Shown here in pieces: positions 22,301-33,491 of a stretch of DNA of 64,000 nucleotides (position 1 is the first letter of the stretch; the number at the start of each line of letters is the position of its first letter). Source of the DNA: Paulownia fortunei (taxonomy: Eukaryota; Streptophyta; Magnoliopsida; Lamiales; Paulowniaceae); assembly GCA_019321725.1 (NCBI GenBank), contig CM033114.1:17340278-17404277 (forward strand), in the 5' to 3' direction. Below the pieces are notes generated by a model that searched no databases, was not told the DNA's origin, and worked only from the letters and a program-made list of their open reading frames with translations. The position numbers and the translations under genes are program-made.

Positions 22301-23120
22301 TTGGAAAGCTCTCGAAGTCCATTTTTTGTATGAAAATGATTTCTTCTAAAAATTCAGTTTCAAAGAATTATGATAAAAAGAATACATACTACTAGTTTTT
22401 GAATAAGAGTTTGAGATGAAAAAGAAACTGGATGTTTTATTATAACCATAAAATCTAATATTTATTGAGGTCTGATTATACTCTCCTATTTAACAGTTAT
22501 TATTTAGAGTTGTAACACGTATGCAAAAAATTATGAGAAATTTTAGATATATTTGCAGTTTTTTAATTGTAAATAGTGTAAATGTAGTTGTATTAAGTTT
22601 GCCACCACCTGACAAACACATGCTATGTCAGCTAAGTTGGCTGGCGCACCAATATTATGGCTCTGTCCAATTGGATTTTTTTGTCCAATAGGAATATCTT
22701 TTTAAACTGAATCCGGCATCAATCTCATCATTCACACAATCACAACTTGAACCTCTTCCTCTACGACGAGTCATATTGTACATACTAACGAGAATAAAAA
22801 ATATATCAATTCTATAACCAAAATCTAACCATATATGATACATAACACTTAAACAATTAAAAATCCTTTCAACCGCAATATAATTCAAGACATTTGTCTA
22901 AACTAAAATAAGCACAAACACTAAAATATTTTGTTCATTCATATACTTAATTCTACTATAAAATACTAATAAAAATAATGCCAAATCAAATCATGCCAAA
23001 CTCGTATAGGATTTTAAATAACTCTATCAAGAATTTAGCTCAAGTCTTAAAGAAAATCAAACCTAAACTCTCATAGCACTCTATCTGGAAAACATATAAA
23101 TACATTTGAATGAACCCACC
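22301..23120. other. Intergenic DNA, no supported gene
   Basis: A 77-codon minus-strand ORF (22655-22888) has no recognisable domain. Composition is somewhat less AT-rich near 22590-22770. Confidence 0.4.
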
Positions 23121-23129
23121 TTCAGAGGT

Positions 23130-23621
23130 TCAATGGACAACATGCACAGAGTTCTTAAGAGAATTTTATGTGGCGTTGTGTAAGTCGATTCTTTTGTTTG
23201 GATTAGAGATTGCCTCTCTCTCTTTTGTTCTCCATTTTAAGGAAGTAGCTTCTAATTTTCTGTGATTATAGGCTTGTTATTGGTCAAACCTTGTAAATTT
23301 AGTGTCCTTTTTATTTTATTTTTGTACTCGGTATTTAACATATTTTATTGTCTGTTTGTAGTGAATGTATTGTTTGATCCTAGTGCAACCCCAATAAATT
23401 GGTTTCGGAACCCAGGATGGTTGGCGCGTTCTTTTGTAATTTCCTATTATGTCAGGATGTTATTGATGACAATAATTGATGTTGGGAAATTTTATCGAAG
23501 GCCAATGTCACTTTGTGTCTAGTTGGAATGCTTGCCGGCTTGGTTCAGAACTGAGTCTGAAGATGCTGTCGATAGTGAAGCTACCCAACAATATTTCAGA
23601 AGACGATTAGGAGGACATTAA
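23130..23621 (+). pseudogene. Unidentified gene remnant with possible exons
   Basis: Coding-like sequence with plausible splice signals. A short exon from ATG at 23132 (MDNMHRVLKRILCGVV) ends at a GT donor (GTAAGTCG, about 23180). An acceptor TTATAG lies near 23271. The main open segment around 23360-23520 reads FDPSATPINWFRNPGWLA then FVISYYVRMLLMTIIDVG, suggesting a short hydrophobic helix. After a stop at 23521 a further coding-like run ends RRRLGGH with a stop at 23621. I do not recognise the family. Codon use and lower AT content than the flanks favour a decayed or terminal piece of a host gene over chance. Confidence 0.35.
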
Positions 23622-23957
23622 ATTGGAAAGCGCAGTTTCTCATGTTTATGCTTTGTAAACTTGTAAAAGGGGGCTTGTTTTGGTGAATTACTTAGCTCTT
23701 ATTTTGGCTTCATCACCCTTTCTTGTGATAGTCAAGTGCCATTGATTTGATTGAAGATTATATCATTTCTTGTGATAGTCAAGTGCCATTGATTTGGTTG
23801 AAGATTATATCATTCAAGAAAATTAGATTTTTCAAGAAGAAGATTTTCAATTGATATGACTAGTTTAATGATATTGCAATGAAGAAGATTTGTTAGCCTT
23901 GCAAGTTTCTTAATGAAGGCCCTTTTGATGAGTTCAAGCATTGCTTGAGCTTGTTTG
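23622..23957 (+). other. 3' flank with a short tandem duplication
   Basis: TTCTTGTGATAGTCAAGTGCC...GAAGATTATATCAT is repeated directly (about 23718-23768 and 23766-23813). This could be the 3' UTR of the unidentified remnant just upstream. The Copia LTR begins at 23958. Confidence 0.5.
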
Positions 23958-25337
23958 TGTTGGATAGTTTTATATCCATCGAGTAAATTATTATGTAATA
24001 TGATATTTTGAAATAAAATATTTATTTTGATTTATTTATAAATTATTTTGAGCTTGCATTTGTCCATAGATTGTTTTGATATTATAAATTGAGTGTTTAA
24101 GTCGTTAAACACAAAAAAAAGATTCGATTTATAATTTAATCCAAATAATTATTGTCCACGATCGGTAAATAAATACGGACAATTTATTTTGACAAGATCG
24201 TTTCAATTTTATAGAAGTGTATCTTTGACTTGATAATAAAATTGAAAATACATTTTTAATGTATTGGATTGGACCACGTGAAATTGAAATTGTGATTTGA
24301 CCACACAGATTTAATTTCACTTGATTGTCGTACGTGACACCTTAATCCTGAGCGAGTAATGAACTTCGATTACTAACTTGAAATTCCTTGAAGCACCAAT
24401 GAGTGAGATCAAATTGATGATCAATATCTCGGTATTTTGGAAATTAAAGTAAAATAACGGAGAATATATATTCGTAATATGGAGTCTATCACCTATTTAA
24501 TAGACATGATCATGATCTCACGAGTTTTTCTTATAGACAATAAAATTTGAGTTCAGTAATTCAATATTGATTGTTGAATTAATAGTGTGATGTAATCATA
24601 TGGGATTGTCAGATAGAAGTTGAAAGTTGAGTATTTATGAATATTGGAAAAGGGGCGTTTTGGTCAATTTATCCTATTCCAATTATTCCAGTTAATCGAC
24701 GGGGGTAACATGTAAGATCGATAAATCAGAGGATATATATAATTGATTATTAGTTTCAGTAATTCCAATTGGATTAAGAATGCAGTCTCGTTTCTTTAGT
24801 AGAATGAAATAAGATTAATAAATTATTTTGACCAGTCATGAGTTGACTGGGTCAAAATTAATTTATTGGAGCTTAGTCTAATTAGGTCTGACCAGATCCC
24901 TTTGGTGGCTCTGGTATAAGGACTGGTAAATTACAAGAATTGTAATTTATTAAAACTGCATAAATTTGGGATAGGAAAAGATCTTATCAAATAAAATTCA
25001 TGAATTCTTATCACATAAGAATTCTATTTTCTCCAGGATTTCTAGATTGATTTATATTCAATTTTCATCGTTGTACCCACACACAGAAAAAAGAGAGTGC
25101 AGTTTTAAAGTCCTTGAGAGAATACTAGAGAAGGATTGGAGGTTTTGAGTGTGGCACCATTCAATTCCGACAAAAGATTATTGTAAAAATCATTACAGAG
25201 GTAATCTTTCTAAATTTTTTCTTAACCAATTAATCAGTTTCGATTAAATACGCATTATGATCAAAGATCTTATGACGGGACGTTTGAATCAAAGAAAATT
25301 AATTTTTATGATTAAACGATCCTGTTCTTGACTAACA
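23958..25337 (+). repeat. 5' LTR of a Copia-type retrotransposon (1380 bp)
   Basis: It begins TGTTGGATAG and ends GACTAACA, classic TG...CA ends, two bases before a perfect initiator-Met primer-binding site. No second copy of this LTR is in the window, and the downstream sequence soon changes into other debris, so the element is truncated. Confidence 0.75.
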
Positions 25338-25339
25338 TA

Positions 25340-25351
25340 TGGTATCAGAGC
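25340..25351 (+). other. Copia primer-binding site (tRNA-iMet)
   Basis: TGGTATCAGAGC is the exact complement expected for the 3' end of plant initiator-Met tRNA, two bases after the LTR end. Confidence 0.9.
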
Positions 25352-26239
25352 CTGGGTTTTGATATTATTTTGCTTATTTCAAATTGATTAATTTGTTTAT
25401 GCATGTGTTAGTTGAGCGGTGCTAGAATTATATGATTTTAATTGTTTGATTGAATGAGTTTTAATTTTGAACAATTTATGGCCTTAGATTTTTTTTGGAG
25501 ATGTAATTGTATTTTCGAGTCTTGTCGATTCCATAATTCCCCTTTTGATTCAATTTATTGCAATAGAAAATTATAATTTTTTTTTTGTAAAAACTGAAAA
25601 TTCGAAGGACTTCCTTGCAATTAAAAGAAGAAGACTTAACTACATCTTCTCCAAAATTCGGAGGACTTGGCTGCAATTAAGGAAAAATCAATTGCAGAAT
25701 GGGGCTGTTGGCTGCGTGCGATGGCAATGGGCATTTCTGGTCGTGGTTCATGCGGAGGAGGTGGTAAACATTAGAGTAGCGCCGTCCATTCTACATCTGT
25801 CGATGTTAGCAGCCGACGGAGTGCCTGGATCAGGGCGGTGACGACGACGACTTCTCCTTTGTGCTATGGGAGTTGCTCGTCGCTGATTCAGGCAACAAGC
25901 GGAGATGGTGCCAGTCGCTGCTTGTTCTCGCCCTCGGCTCCGACACATGAGCTGTGGTGGCTGCTGGAGAAGACCGACGATGACAGTGGCTGCAGAAATC
26001 CAACAATGGTGGCTGGAGAAGATCGACGATGACAGTGGCTGCAGAAATCCAGCAATGGTAGCTGGAGAAGATGGTCTAATTTAACAAAAAAAAAAAAGAA
26101 AGAGAAATCAGAAAATGGGTCGGATTTTCCAAAAGGTGATATATGTATCTAGTTTTATGTGTAAAAAATCATAAATTGCATTTGAGATAGGAATATACTT
26201 GCATAATTTGTGTAGTCTTATTTGAGATCCATAAAACCT
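25352..26239 (+). mobile_element. Copia leader with a GC-rich patch
   Basis: Internal leader after the primer-binding site. From about 25690 to 26075 it is clearly richer in G and C than anything nearby and contains two head-to-tail copies of a roughly 50 bp unit with GACGATGACAGTGGCTGCAG (starts near 25977 and 26027). Overlapping short ORFs on both strands reflect composition, not a gene. No gag domain is recognisable. Confidence 0.5.
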
Positions 26240-26650
26240 AATAAATTGTTGATTGTTGTAATTCATATAGGAATATAATGGGTTAGCAATTGATGATATT
26301 TTCGTTAGACCTCGGGAGAGGCTAGTGGATAATTTAAAATTTTTTTACTATCACTTAGGAAATAAGTTGAAATTGATGAAATAAATTATTCAATTCAAAC
26401 TAATTATGATAAAATTATAATTCTAGGTCTTTCAGTTATTGATAATCATCTTCATGTGATTTTTGCGTATTATTTTAATAGTAATTTAAGTTTATTTGCA
26501 TTAATCGCCCCCATATTTGCTTGTTCAAATAAAATTAAAGTTGATAAAAATTCAATATTTAGTAATTTAATAGTTCTCGTGAAAACAATACTTATGATTT
26601 CATTACTTGTTAATAATAACTTGCACTTAAATTTACACATTGGAACATAA
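26240..26650 (+). repeat. Fragment of Ty3 LTR family B (3' half)
   Basis: GGGTTAGCAATTGATGATAT, GAGAGGCTAGT(G/A)GATAATTTA and AAATTATTCAATTC match the inverse of 44995-45120 inside the solo LTR at 44760-46203. The copy is diverged and has no clear ends. Confidence 0.65.
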
Positions 26651-26789
26651 AAAAATATAAAATTCATTTAGTTGCCAAATGTTACAAATAAGTATAATGA
26701 GTGGAGTGAAAATCTTGCTATCCTCATCACAAATTAGTCGCAATGTGTGTCTTATTTGCAATCGTTATTGAATAGATATTCGAAAATAC

Positions 26790-27226
26790 ATTTTTACATA
26801 GTGATTTAGATGATTAATTGTATATGTCATTGCCGCCTGGACATCTCTTTACGGGTCATGGCAAGCTTCTTCGAATCTGGTTCACTAAGTTATGAGTAAG
26901 ACTATATTCAATCTCTAGTTCCAAAATATTTTCAGTCAAATTATGCATCAACCTTGCAAATCTCACTTGGATGTGGGAAAAGAAAATGCTCAGGCCAAGG
27001 TATACTTCTTCTTTCTACAGTAGCTCTTGAGTTGACAACATATTGTAATTATGATTGGGTGAGATGTCCAATTACACGACATTCTACCACATAATTTCTT
27101 ATTTCTAGTTCAATTTCTTGGAAGAATAAGAAACAATCCATTGTGTTGGATTTCTATTATTGTTTTGCTGTCCAATTAGTATTAGACTCTTAATAAATAA
27201 AGTTACAAAAATACCTAAAGCTCCTA
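26790..27226 (+). pseudogene. Copia reverse transcriptase/RNase H remnant
   Basis: The plus-strand reading MSLPPGHLFTGHGKLLRIW is the Copia RT segment normally read LPPG...K..RL.KSLYGLKQ. Further on LTTYCNYDWVRCPITRHSTT, then SISWKNKKQSIV, matches the Copia RNase H core (YxDxDWAGCP..RRSTTGY..SWKSKKQ). RT and RNase H are far closer than in a whole element, so the middle is deleted. Stops and frame changes are present. Confidence 0.75.
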
Positions 27227-27294
27227 ATTGTTTTGCTGTCCAATTAGTATTAGACTCTTAATAAATAAAGTTACAAAAATACCTAAAGCTCCTA
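27159..27294 (+). repeat. Perfect 68-bp tandem duplication
   Basis: The unit beginning ATTGTTTTGCTGTCC and ending AAAGCTCCTA occurs twice without a mismatch (27159-27226, 27227-27294). The first copy overlaps the end of the Copia remnant. Perfect identity within old, decayed sequence implies a recent event or an assembly artefact. Confidence 0.9.
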
Positions 27295-28149
27295 TTCTAG
27301 GAATTAAAAAAATTTACAAACTCACATTTAATGAAAAATACCATAAACTTGCATTTCATAAATTCAAAAGGTATTATATACTCACATTTAATGAAAAATG
27401 AGGAAGCAATTATCTTCAACATCACATTTTCTTTCTGAAGAGAGATACTAAATTTATTTTGATTCAACTACTCACTATTAGCTATATGTAGTAATCAAAG
27501 TTTAAAGAGTATCTTCATTCATAATTTGGATAAATTCATATGAATTCTTAAGTTTGAAGTATGACTTACTGAGACAATTAAATAGTAATGAATAATGCAA
27601 AATAAAGTTTTAGAAAGAGACTAAGTGTTGGGCTGCTAATTTTTATGAAAACGTGAGATTGTAAAGTTTTTTGAATTTTTAGAGTAGAAGCTTAAGTATT
27701 TTTGTTAGCTAGGCTATTCCATTTAGAGTCTAATTGGACTACAAGAATAATTAAAAATTCACTTATTATCTTTTGTCTTTAAAATATGTTCATTTCTTTG
27801 TACTTTTATGTTTCATTTCTAAGTAGGATTTGAATTCTAATAATTAGCATTAAACCATTTACTTATTTACCACAAGATTTCTATAAATAAATATTTTCTG
27901 ATAAGGTTATTTCTCTCATCATTAAAATATTGAAAAATGTTTTAATACTTAATTATTAATTAATTAAAGACCATATATTATAGATATAGTTATAGCAATA
28001 GATGAATACAAGTGACATTCATGTTAATTAAATGTAAAAATATAATTATAAATAAAATAAAGATCCAATTAGTTGAGAGATAAGGGACTCTACCCCTAAC
28101 CTAATTAACCATTATTAACTAATACCCAACCATAGCTCAGGGCAATGGT
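27295..28149 (+). repeat. Repeat block R, copy 1
   Basis: It shares ordered blocks with 30950-31960: ACTCACATTTAATGAAAAAT, GAAATGAGGTAGCAATTATC-like, TTAGCTAGGC(T/A)ATT and the GATGAATACAAGTGAC segment. The last 500 bp also match 28400-28920. There is no coding potential. With the Copia remnant in front of both long copies, the block is probably one duplicated unit. Confidence 0.7.
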
Positions 28150-28399
28150 ACCTCGACTGTTTTTTTCAAGTCTCTCACTCCCCTTCTCTTTTTATAATTG
28201 TGCCAGAAGTTCTTTCAACGGGGATTACGCAACTTATCCATTAATAATCATTGTCTGCAATATCATTCCGCATGGGAAATCTTGGTTTCACACCTTTCTT
28301 ACGTGGATAATATCTTAATTTTTTCTAAGGCTTGTGAGCAACGGGTAGAGCTTCTGGGGCCTAAGGAGGGTCATTCTGAATTGAATTGCATTGGACAGC
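28150..28399 (+). pseudogene. LINE reverse transcriptase fragment
   Basis: The plus-strand reading RGLRNLSINNHCLQYHSAW, then LVSHLSYVDNILIFSKACEQ, corresponds to the plant LINE RT region around the catalytic LSYADDILIF motif. Here it reads YVDN, so the second catalytic aspartate is lost. Only about 60 codons are recognisable, wedged between two copies of repeat block R. Confidence 0.75.
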
Positions 28400-28969
28400 T
28401 TGGGAGTTTTTCAATTTTTAGAATAGAATTTTTTAAGTATTATTGTTAGCTAGGCTGTTTCATTTGGAGTTTCATACTAATTCCACGACAAGAAAATAAT
28501 TAAAAAAATTACATATTTTCTTTTTTCTTCAATATATGTTTATCTCTTTGCAATTTTTATATTTCATGTCTAAGTAGGAATCTAATTCTAATTATTAGGA
28601 TTAACCGAATCACTTTTTATCATTAAGTTTCTGTAATTACATATTTTTATATAAGGTTATTTCTGTCATTATAGAAATATTAAAAAACGTAAAATACTTT
28701 AAGCTCTTCATACTTTTATATATCGTAATAATTAATAACTTATTTATTAATTATTTAAAGATTATATATTAATGGTATAATTATAGCTATAGATGAACAC
28801 AAGTGACTTTTTTAGAAATTAAATACAAAAGTATAAATGTTAAAAATTCAACTAGTCGAGATAAAGGTAAATATGTCATTCCTACCCCTACTTTAACATT
28901 AACTATATAACTCAGAGGTTTATTTCTCAAAATTTCAAATTACAATCAATTTCTGTGGTGAATGCAAAA
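28400..28969 (+). repeat. Repeat block R, copy 2 (partial)
   Basis: Matches 27650-28150 and 31400-31960 (TTAGCTAGGCTGTTTCATTTGGAGT, the GTAGGA(A/G)TCTAATTCTAAT region, ACAAGTGAC). It ends just before the PPR-B leader. Confidence 0.7.
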
Positions 28970-29479
28970 GCCTGATATAGATATAGCTCGTATTTTCAGT
29001 TCCCAATAATTAGTTTAGATTTCTACTGCATTGTCCATACGGAATCTGCTGCCTCAGTTATTCGGAAAGTAAAGAATGAAGAAGATAAAGGGCTTCTTGC
29101 TTGGAGCAATTTCTAACTTCTACTTCTTCCCCATTTTGTTATGAATCAGGTAAATTACATTTTTTCTCTCATACCCCACTTGTACGTTTTTCTCTCCGTC
29201 TTACGTTATTTTGGTACAAAATCTGTTGCAAATTGCAATTCCCGTGAGAAAATCAAGCTTCAGCTGGGAAATATTAATGGGTTGAGTGTAGCAAACTAAA
29301 ATAATTTGACATTCTATTTCTTAACTTGATTTACAGGGTCTATATATACAAAGTTGCTCTTAATTGACGTACAGAACATCTACAGACAAGAAATAGATGG
29401 AACAATTTTTTTAATATCAAGACTACGGGTACAACAGTCTGTTACGTTGGTTTTATAAAAAACAATTCGTATGTAATAT

Positions 29480-30010
29480 TTGATTTATTTTCAAGTATTT
29501 ATATTACTTTTTATGTATTTATCTTGAAATTTTATTGATAATAGTAAAAAGAGAAGAAAATGGAAAGAAACATAAAACTTGGTTAAAATTTAGAAGAATC
29601 TATTTTACGGTGTTACTGAGGGCAATGTTCATATTTCAATCATAACTCTTTGTTTCAATATTATTTTGACTTGATTCATAAACCATTGAAAAACTAAGAG
29701 ATAGCTCTATAACTTTTATGTTCACTATAAAATCCATTTCTTTTAATTTCAATTAAAAAAATTAGATTAAAAAGTCTGCACTTAATTAAAACTGTCTAGT
29801 ATGAAACATCTTGGTATTATAGACATAAAGTTTTTCACAGATTTTATATCAAGTTGATTTAAGTGTATGAAAAATCAAGATATAGAGCTACAACCCATTA
29901 GAAGACACCAAAAATAAATTCATCCTAAAAATAGGTTAAAAATGAGTTGAAAATAGTTGAATACTGTCAAAGCAGGAGAAAAGCTGAAGTAACCATGCCT
30001 AGGTGCTGTC
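29480..30010 (+). repeat. Ty3 LTR family B fragment (5' half)
   Basis: AATGGAAAGAAACATAAAAC, CATATTTCAATCATAACTCTTTG-like, AACCATTGAAAAACTAAGAGATAG-like and GTGCCTAGG motifs follow the inverse of 45620-46190 in the solo LTR at 44760-46203. The true start (TGATGAGTGG) is not present. Confidence 0.7.
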
Positions 30011-30370
30011 AGGCACATGATAACGGACAAAATGATAATCGATGGAGATATGGATCATTTCAGAATGAAATATAGGATTAACATAGAGATATGTTGCACA
30101 TATATTATCACAAAAAATTTGTGGAGCATATAAACATGAGACTTGTAATTAAGTTTTTAACCTAAAGCACCTCCGCAGACCAAGATGCAAGATTTCGGCT
30201 TCGGTGGATGAGCATGTAATGGACTTTAGCTTCTTCGAACACCATGAAATCTCATTACCACCAAGATAGACAATGTACATCAAAGTGGAAAAATAATTAT
30301 CACAATTGCCCGCTCAATCGGCATCAGTGAAAGGCAGTGACATAAAGTTTTGACTCGTTTGAGTAAGAGA
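30000..30370 (-). pseudogene. Copia RNase H remnant (minus strand)
   Basis: The minus-strand readings MSLPFTDADWAGNCD, VYLGGNEISWCSKKLKSIT, SSTEAE, then [20 protein letters not shown] and IDYHFVR, follow the Copia RNase H domain to its end (catalytic DADWA and SSTEAE visible). Minor frame changes occur. Sequence is well preserved compared with the other Copia fragments here. Confidence 0.85.
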
Positions 30371-30699
30371 CCATGACGTAAGATATATTTATAGTATTTA
30401 TGGACTTTAAGTTGTTCGTTCATGTAAGGTCATGTTTTATAACTCGGATCAATATAAATTGTTGGATTGTATCTCTTAAGATATAATTGCAATCTAATGG
30501 TTAAAACACATTTATGATCGGTGATATCCACTCAATACCTTTTCAAACTTAAAAGTTTTTTCATTAAATGGGAGGCATCTTTTCAATTTTAATGCATTTT
30601 ATTAAATTGAATTTTTTTTTCAATTTAACCCATTAATCCAACAATAAATAGGTCTAGAAAATCGCTTTTGGATATTGCTCATTGCTTACTGTGTTATTA

Positions 30700-30950
30700 G
30701 GAAAAAGAAAACGTCCCCATGGTATACTTCTTTCTATTATAGCTTTTGAGTTGATAGCGTTTTGTAATTCTAATTGGGCAAGAAGTCCAGTTAAATGGCA
30801 TTCTATCACATGATTTTTTATCTTTCTTATTTCTAGTCCAATTTCTTGAAATTGTAAAAAACAGTCCACTGTATTAAACTTCAATTATTTTCTGGTCGTC
30901 CATTTAGTATTAGACTCCAAATAAATAACCTACCAAAAGTACTTAGAGCT
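30700..30950 (+). pseudogene. Copia RNase H remnant (plus strand)
   Basis: FELIAFCNSNWARSPVKWHS then SISXNCKKQSTVL parallels the remnant at 27030-27150 and the Copia consensus. It heads a second copy of repeat block R, as the earlier one does, so both derive from one duplicated unit. Confidence 0.65.
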
Positions 30951-31960
30951 TCTCCTACTCTAAGAACTGAAAAATGTTACAAACTCATATTTTATGACAA
31001 AATACCTAAAACTTCTATTTCATAAATTCAAAAACATTACAAACTCACATTTAATAAAAAATACCTAAAACTTCTATTTCTTAATTCAAAAAAATTACAA
31101 AACTCACATTTTATGAGAAATGAGGTAGCAATTATCTTCAACATCAAATTTGTTTCTAATGAGATATACTGAATTTATTTTGATTACTAGCGATATGTAG
31201 TGGTCAAAGTTTATACATAGTATGTTTGTTCATCATTTGGGTAAATTGATTTGAACTCTGAAGTTTAAATATGATTTGGTGAGACAATCACATAATATTG
31301 AATAATAAAAAATACAATTTTACAATAAATATTAGAATTATATAATAATAAGAGAGACTAAGTGTTGGACTTTTCAATGTCTATGAAAACTTAAGTTTGT
31401 AATTTTTTGAATTTTTACACTAGAGATTTTAGTTATTCTTATTAGTTAGGCCATTTCATTTGGAGTCTAATACTAATTGGATGACAAGAGAATAAATAAA
31501 AAAAAATTACATATTATCTTTTTTCTTTAAAATATTTTTATCAATTTGTAATTTTTTATGTTTCATTTCTAAGTAGGAGTCGAATTTTAATGAATAGGAT
31601 TAAACTAATTACTTATTTAGCATAAGATTTCTATAAATAAATATCTTCACTTAAGGTTATTTCATCATAAAAAAATTTAAAAAACTTAAAACACCTTAAG
31701 ATATTCACATTTTAATATATATTAGTTAAATAAAACAATAGTTAATACTTAATTATCGTTTAATTAGAGATTGTATATTATAGATATAGTTATGGCCATG
31801 GATGAATACAAGTGACTTTCTGATAATTAAATGTAAAAGTACAATTATAAATAAAATAAAAATCTAATTTGAGATATAAAGGCAAATATATCATCCTATC
31901 CATACTTTAATCATTAACTATCAACCATACCTAAGGGTTTTATTTGTTAAAATTGCATAC
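30951..31960 (+). repeat. Repeat block R, copy 3
   Basis: The long copy equivalent to 27295-28149, with the same order of blocks from TTACAAACTCA to GATGAATACAAGTGAC. It contains a small internal repeat of ATACCTAAAACTTCTATTTC (near 31003 and 31062). Confidence 0.7.
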
Positions 31961-33491
31961 TATAGGGAGTTATTTGCAAGGTTCAATTTGAGGTGGTAAA
32001 TACAAAATGCTTAATATTGATATGAACAAAAATTATAACAAATATAGATATAATATAAACATAGTACACCTCGTATATATAACCCATTTTAAACTTAATA
32101 AACATAACTCTACTTTGACCAAAATTTATACTTAAAACCTATTATTTACCAAAAAGTTATTTTCTTAGTACTGATTTAGAAATTATAAAGTTTAAAAATT
32201 ATAAAATTTATTAATTTATTCATTTTCTTAATACTGATTTAGAAATTATATCAATGAAGACAATGAAACACCGCAGTGGCAATTGAACTGCTCAGACTAA
32301 TGGAAAAAGGGAGTTGTAAGCCTAACATCCATATATATAGCACGGTTATTGATGGCTTAGGTAAGGATACAATGATAGATTCTGCCTTGAAGATTTTTGA
32401 TGAAATTTCTGAAAAAAGGGGTCAGGCCTAATGCTGTCACTTACACTGCTTTGATTTGTGGCTTATGTAATATGAGTCGTCGGAGAGAAGTGAATATGTT
32501 ATTAAAGGAGATGATAGACTGCAAAATATATCCAGATGTGATGGCATTCACTACTATTATTGATGCTTTATGTAAGGAAGGTTTGGTGGATGAAGCCGAA
32601 GATGTACTCCACATCATGATGCAGAAAAATGTGGTTCCTGATTTAGTCTCCTACAATTGGTTGATGGATGGATATTGTTTGCAAGGACGACTGGATGAAG
32701 CTAGGAATGTTTTTTTGATTCAATGGCTGGCAAGAACATTGCTCCTGATATTTTCAGTTTTAACATCTTAATCAATGGATATTGCAGGAAGATGAAGATA
32801 GACGATGCCAATGCATCTCTTTCACGAGATGTCCCGTAAAGGGTTGAAGCCCAATGTGGTTACATATAGCTCCATATTACAGGGGCTGTTTCGTTGTGGA
32901 AAATGTTCTTGTGCGCTCAAGCTTTTCGATGAGTTGCAAGCTGCTGGGCTAAAACCAGACATCTATACTTACTGTAATTTTTTGTATGGACTGTGTATGA
33001 ATGGGCATGCCGAACAAGCATTGCTGTTGTTGGATGCGTTGGAGCACAAAGGAGAACATCTTCATATTACTTACTACAGCACCATCATGGATGGATTCTG
33101 TAGAGCTAAAAAACTTCATATAGCTCCAGCTATTTTCAATGATGTCCCCTCTAAAGGATTAGAACCTGATGTGGTAAGCTACACTATCCTGATAAGAGGA
33201 TGTTGTGAAAATGGGCTACTGGAGGAAGCTAAAGATCTTGTTTTGAAGATGGAACAGGCAAGTTTGTTGCCGAATGGGGTTTCCTACAATGCTATTGTTC
33301 AGGAAAATCTAAAGAAGGGCGAATATGATGATGCAGTAAAGTTTATTGAGGAAATGAGTGCTAAAGGATTCTCCCCAGATTCATCTACGTTCGCCTTGCT
33401 GCTTGATTTACTCGGGACAATGGAACACAACCCTACTCTTTTAAAAATGATTCAAAAGTTGGGTCCAATTACTTTGAAACGAAACCCATGA

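Larger units (their letters stand above)
29288..32261 (+). mobile_element. Composite insertion replacing the first third of PPR-B
   Basis: A patchwork: unassigned 29288-29479, Ty3 LTR family B fragment 29480-30010, minus-strand Copia RNase H 30000-30370, plus-strand Copia RNase H at about 30700-30950, a copy of repeat block R 30950-31960, then AT-rich sequence. Block R is also found immediately upstream of PPR-B. No single element with clean ends or target duplication spans it, so it probably arose by rearrangement. Confidence 0.7.
29076..33491 (+). pseudogene. PPR-B, RFL-type PPR pseudogene split by mixed transposon DNA
   Basis: The 5' piece (29076-29287) keeps the ATG (MKKIKGF), a premature TGA after 23 codons, and the shared GTTGCAAATTGCAATTCCCG sequence up to GGGTTGAGTG. 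The 3' piece (about 32262-33491) resumes at ACCGCAGTGGCAATTGAACT, equivalent to residue 179 of PPR-A. About 140 codons (the RFL N-terminal region and the first PPRs) are missing and replaced by 29288-32261. The 3' piece has three +1 frameshifts relative to PPR-A: at about 32415 (A run), 32713 (T run) and 32810 (CCAATG). It ends with the family C-terminus near LKRNP. It cannot encode a working protein. The repeats in it still carry several base-specifying residues different from PPR-A. Confidence 0.9.

Noticed and set aside
22655..22888. 77-codon minus-strand ORF
   Set aside because: No domain, odd composition, no conserved copy, no supporting signals.
25545..26032. Overlapping ORFs on both strands in the GC-rich patch
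   Set aside because: Open frames on both strands at once reflect few stop codons in GC-rich DNA; no gag or other domain is seen.
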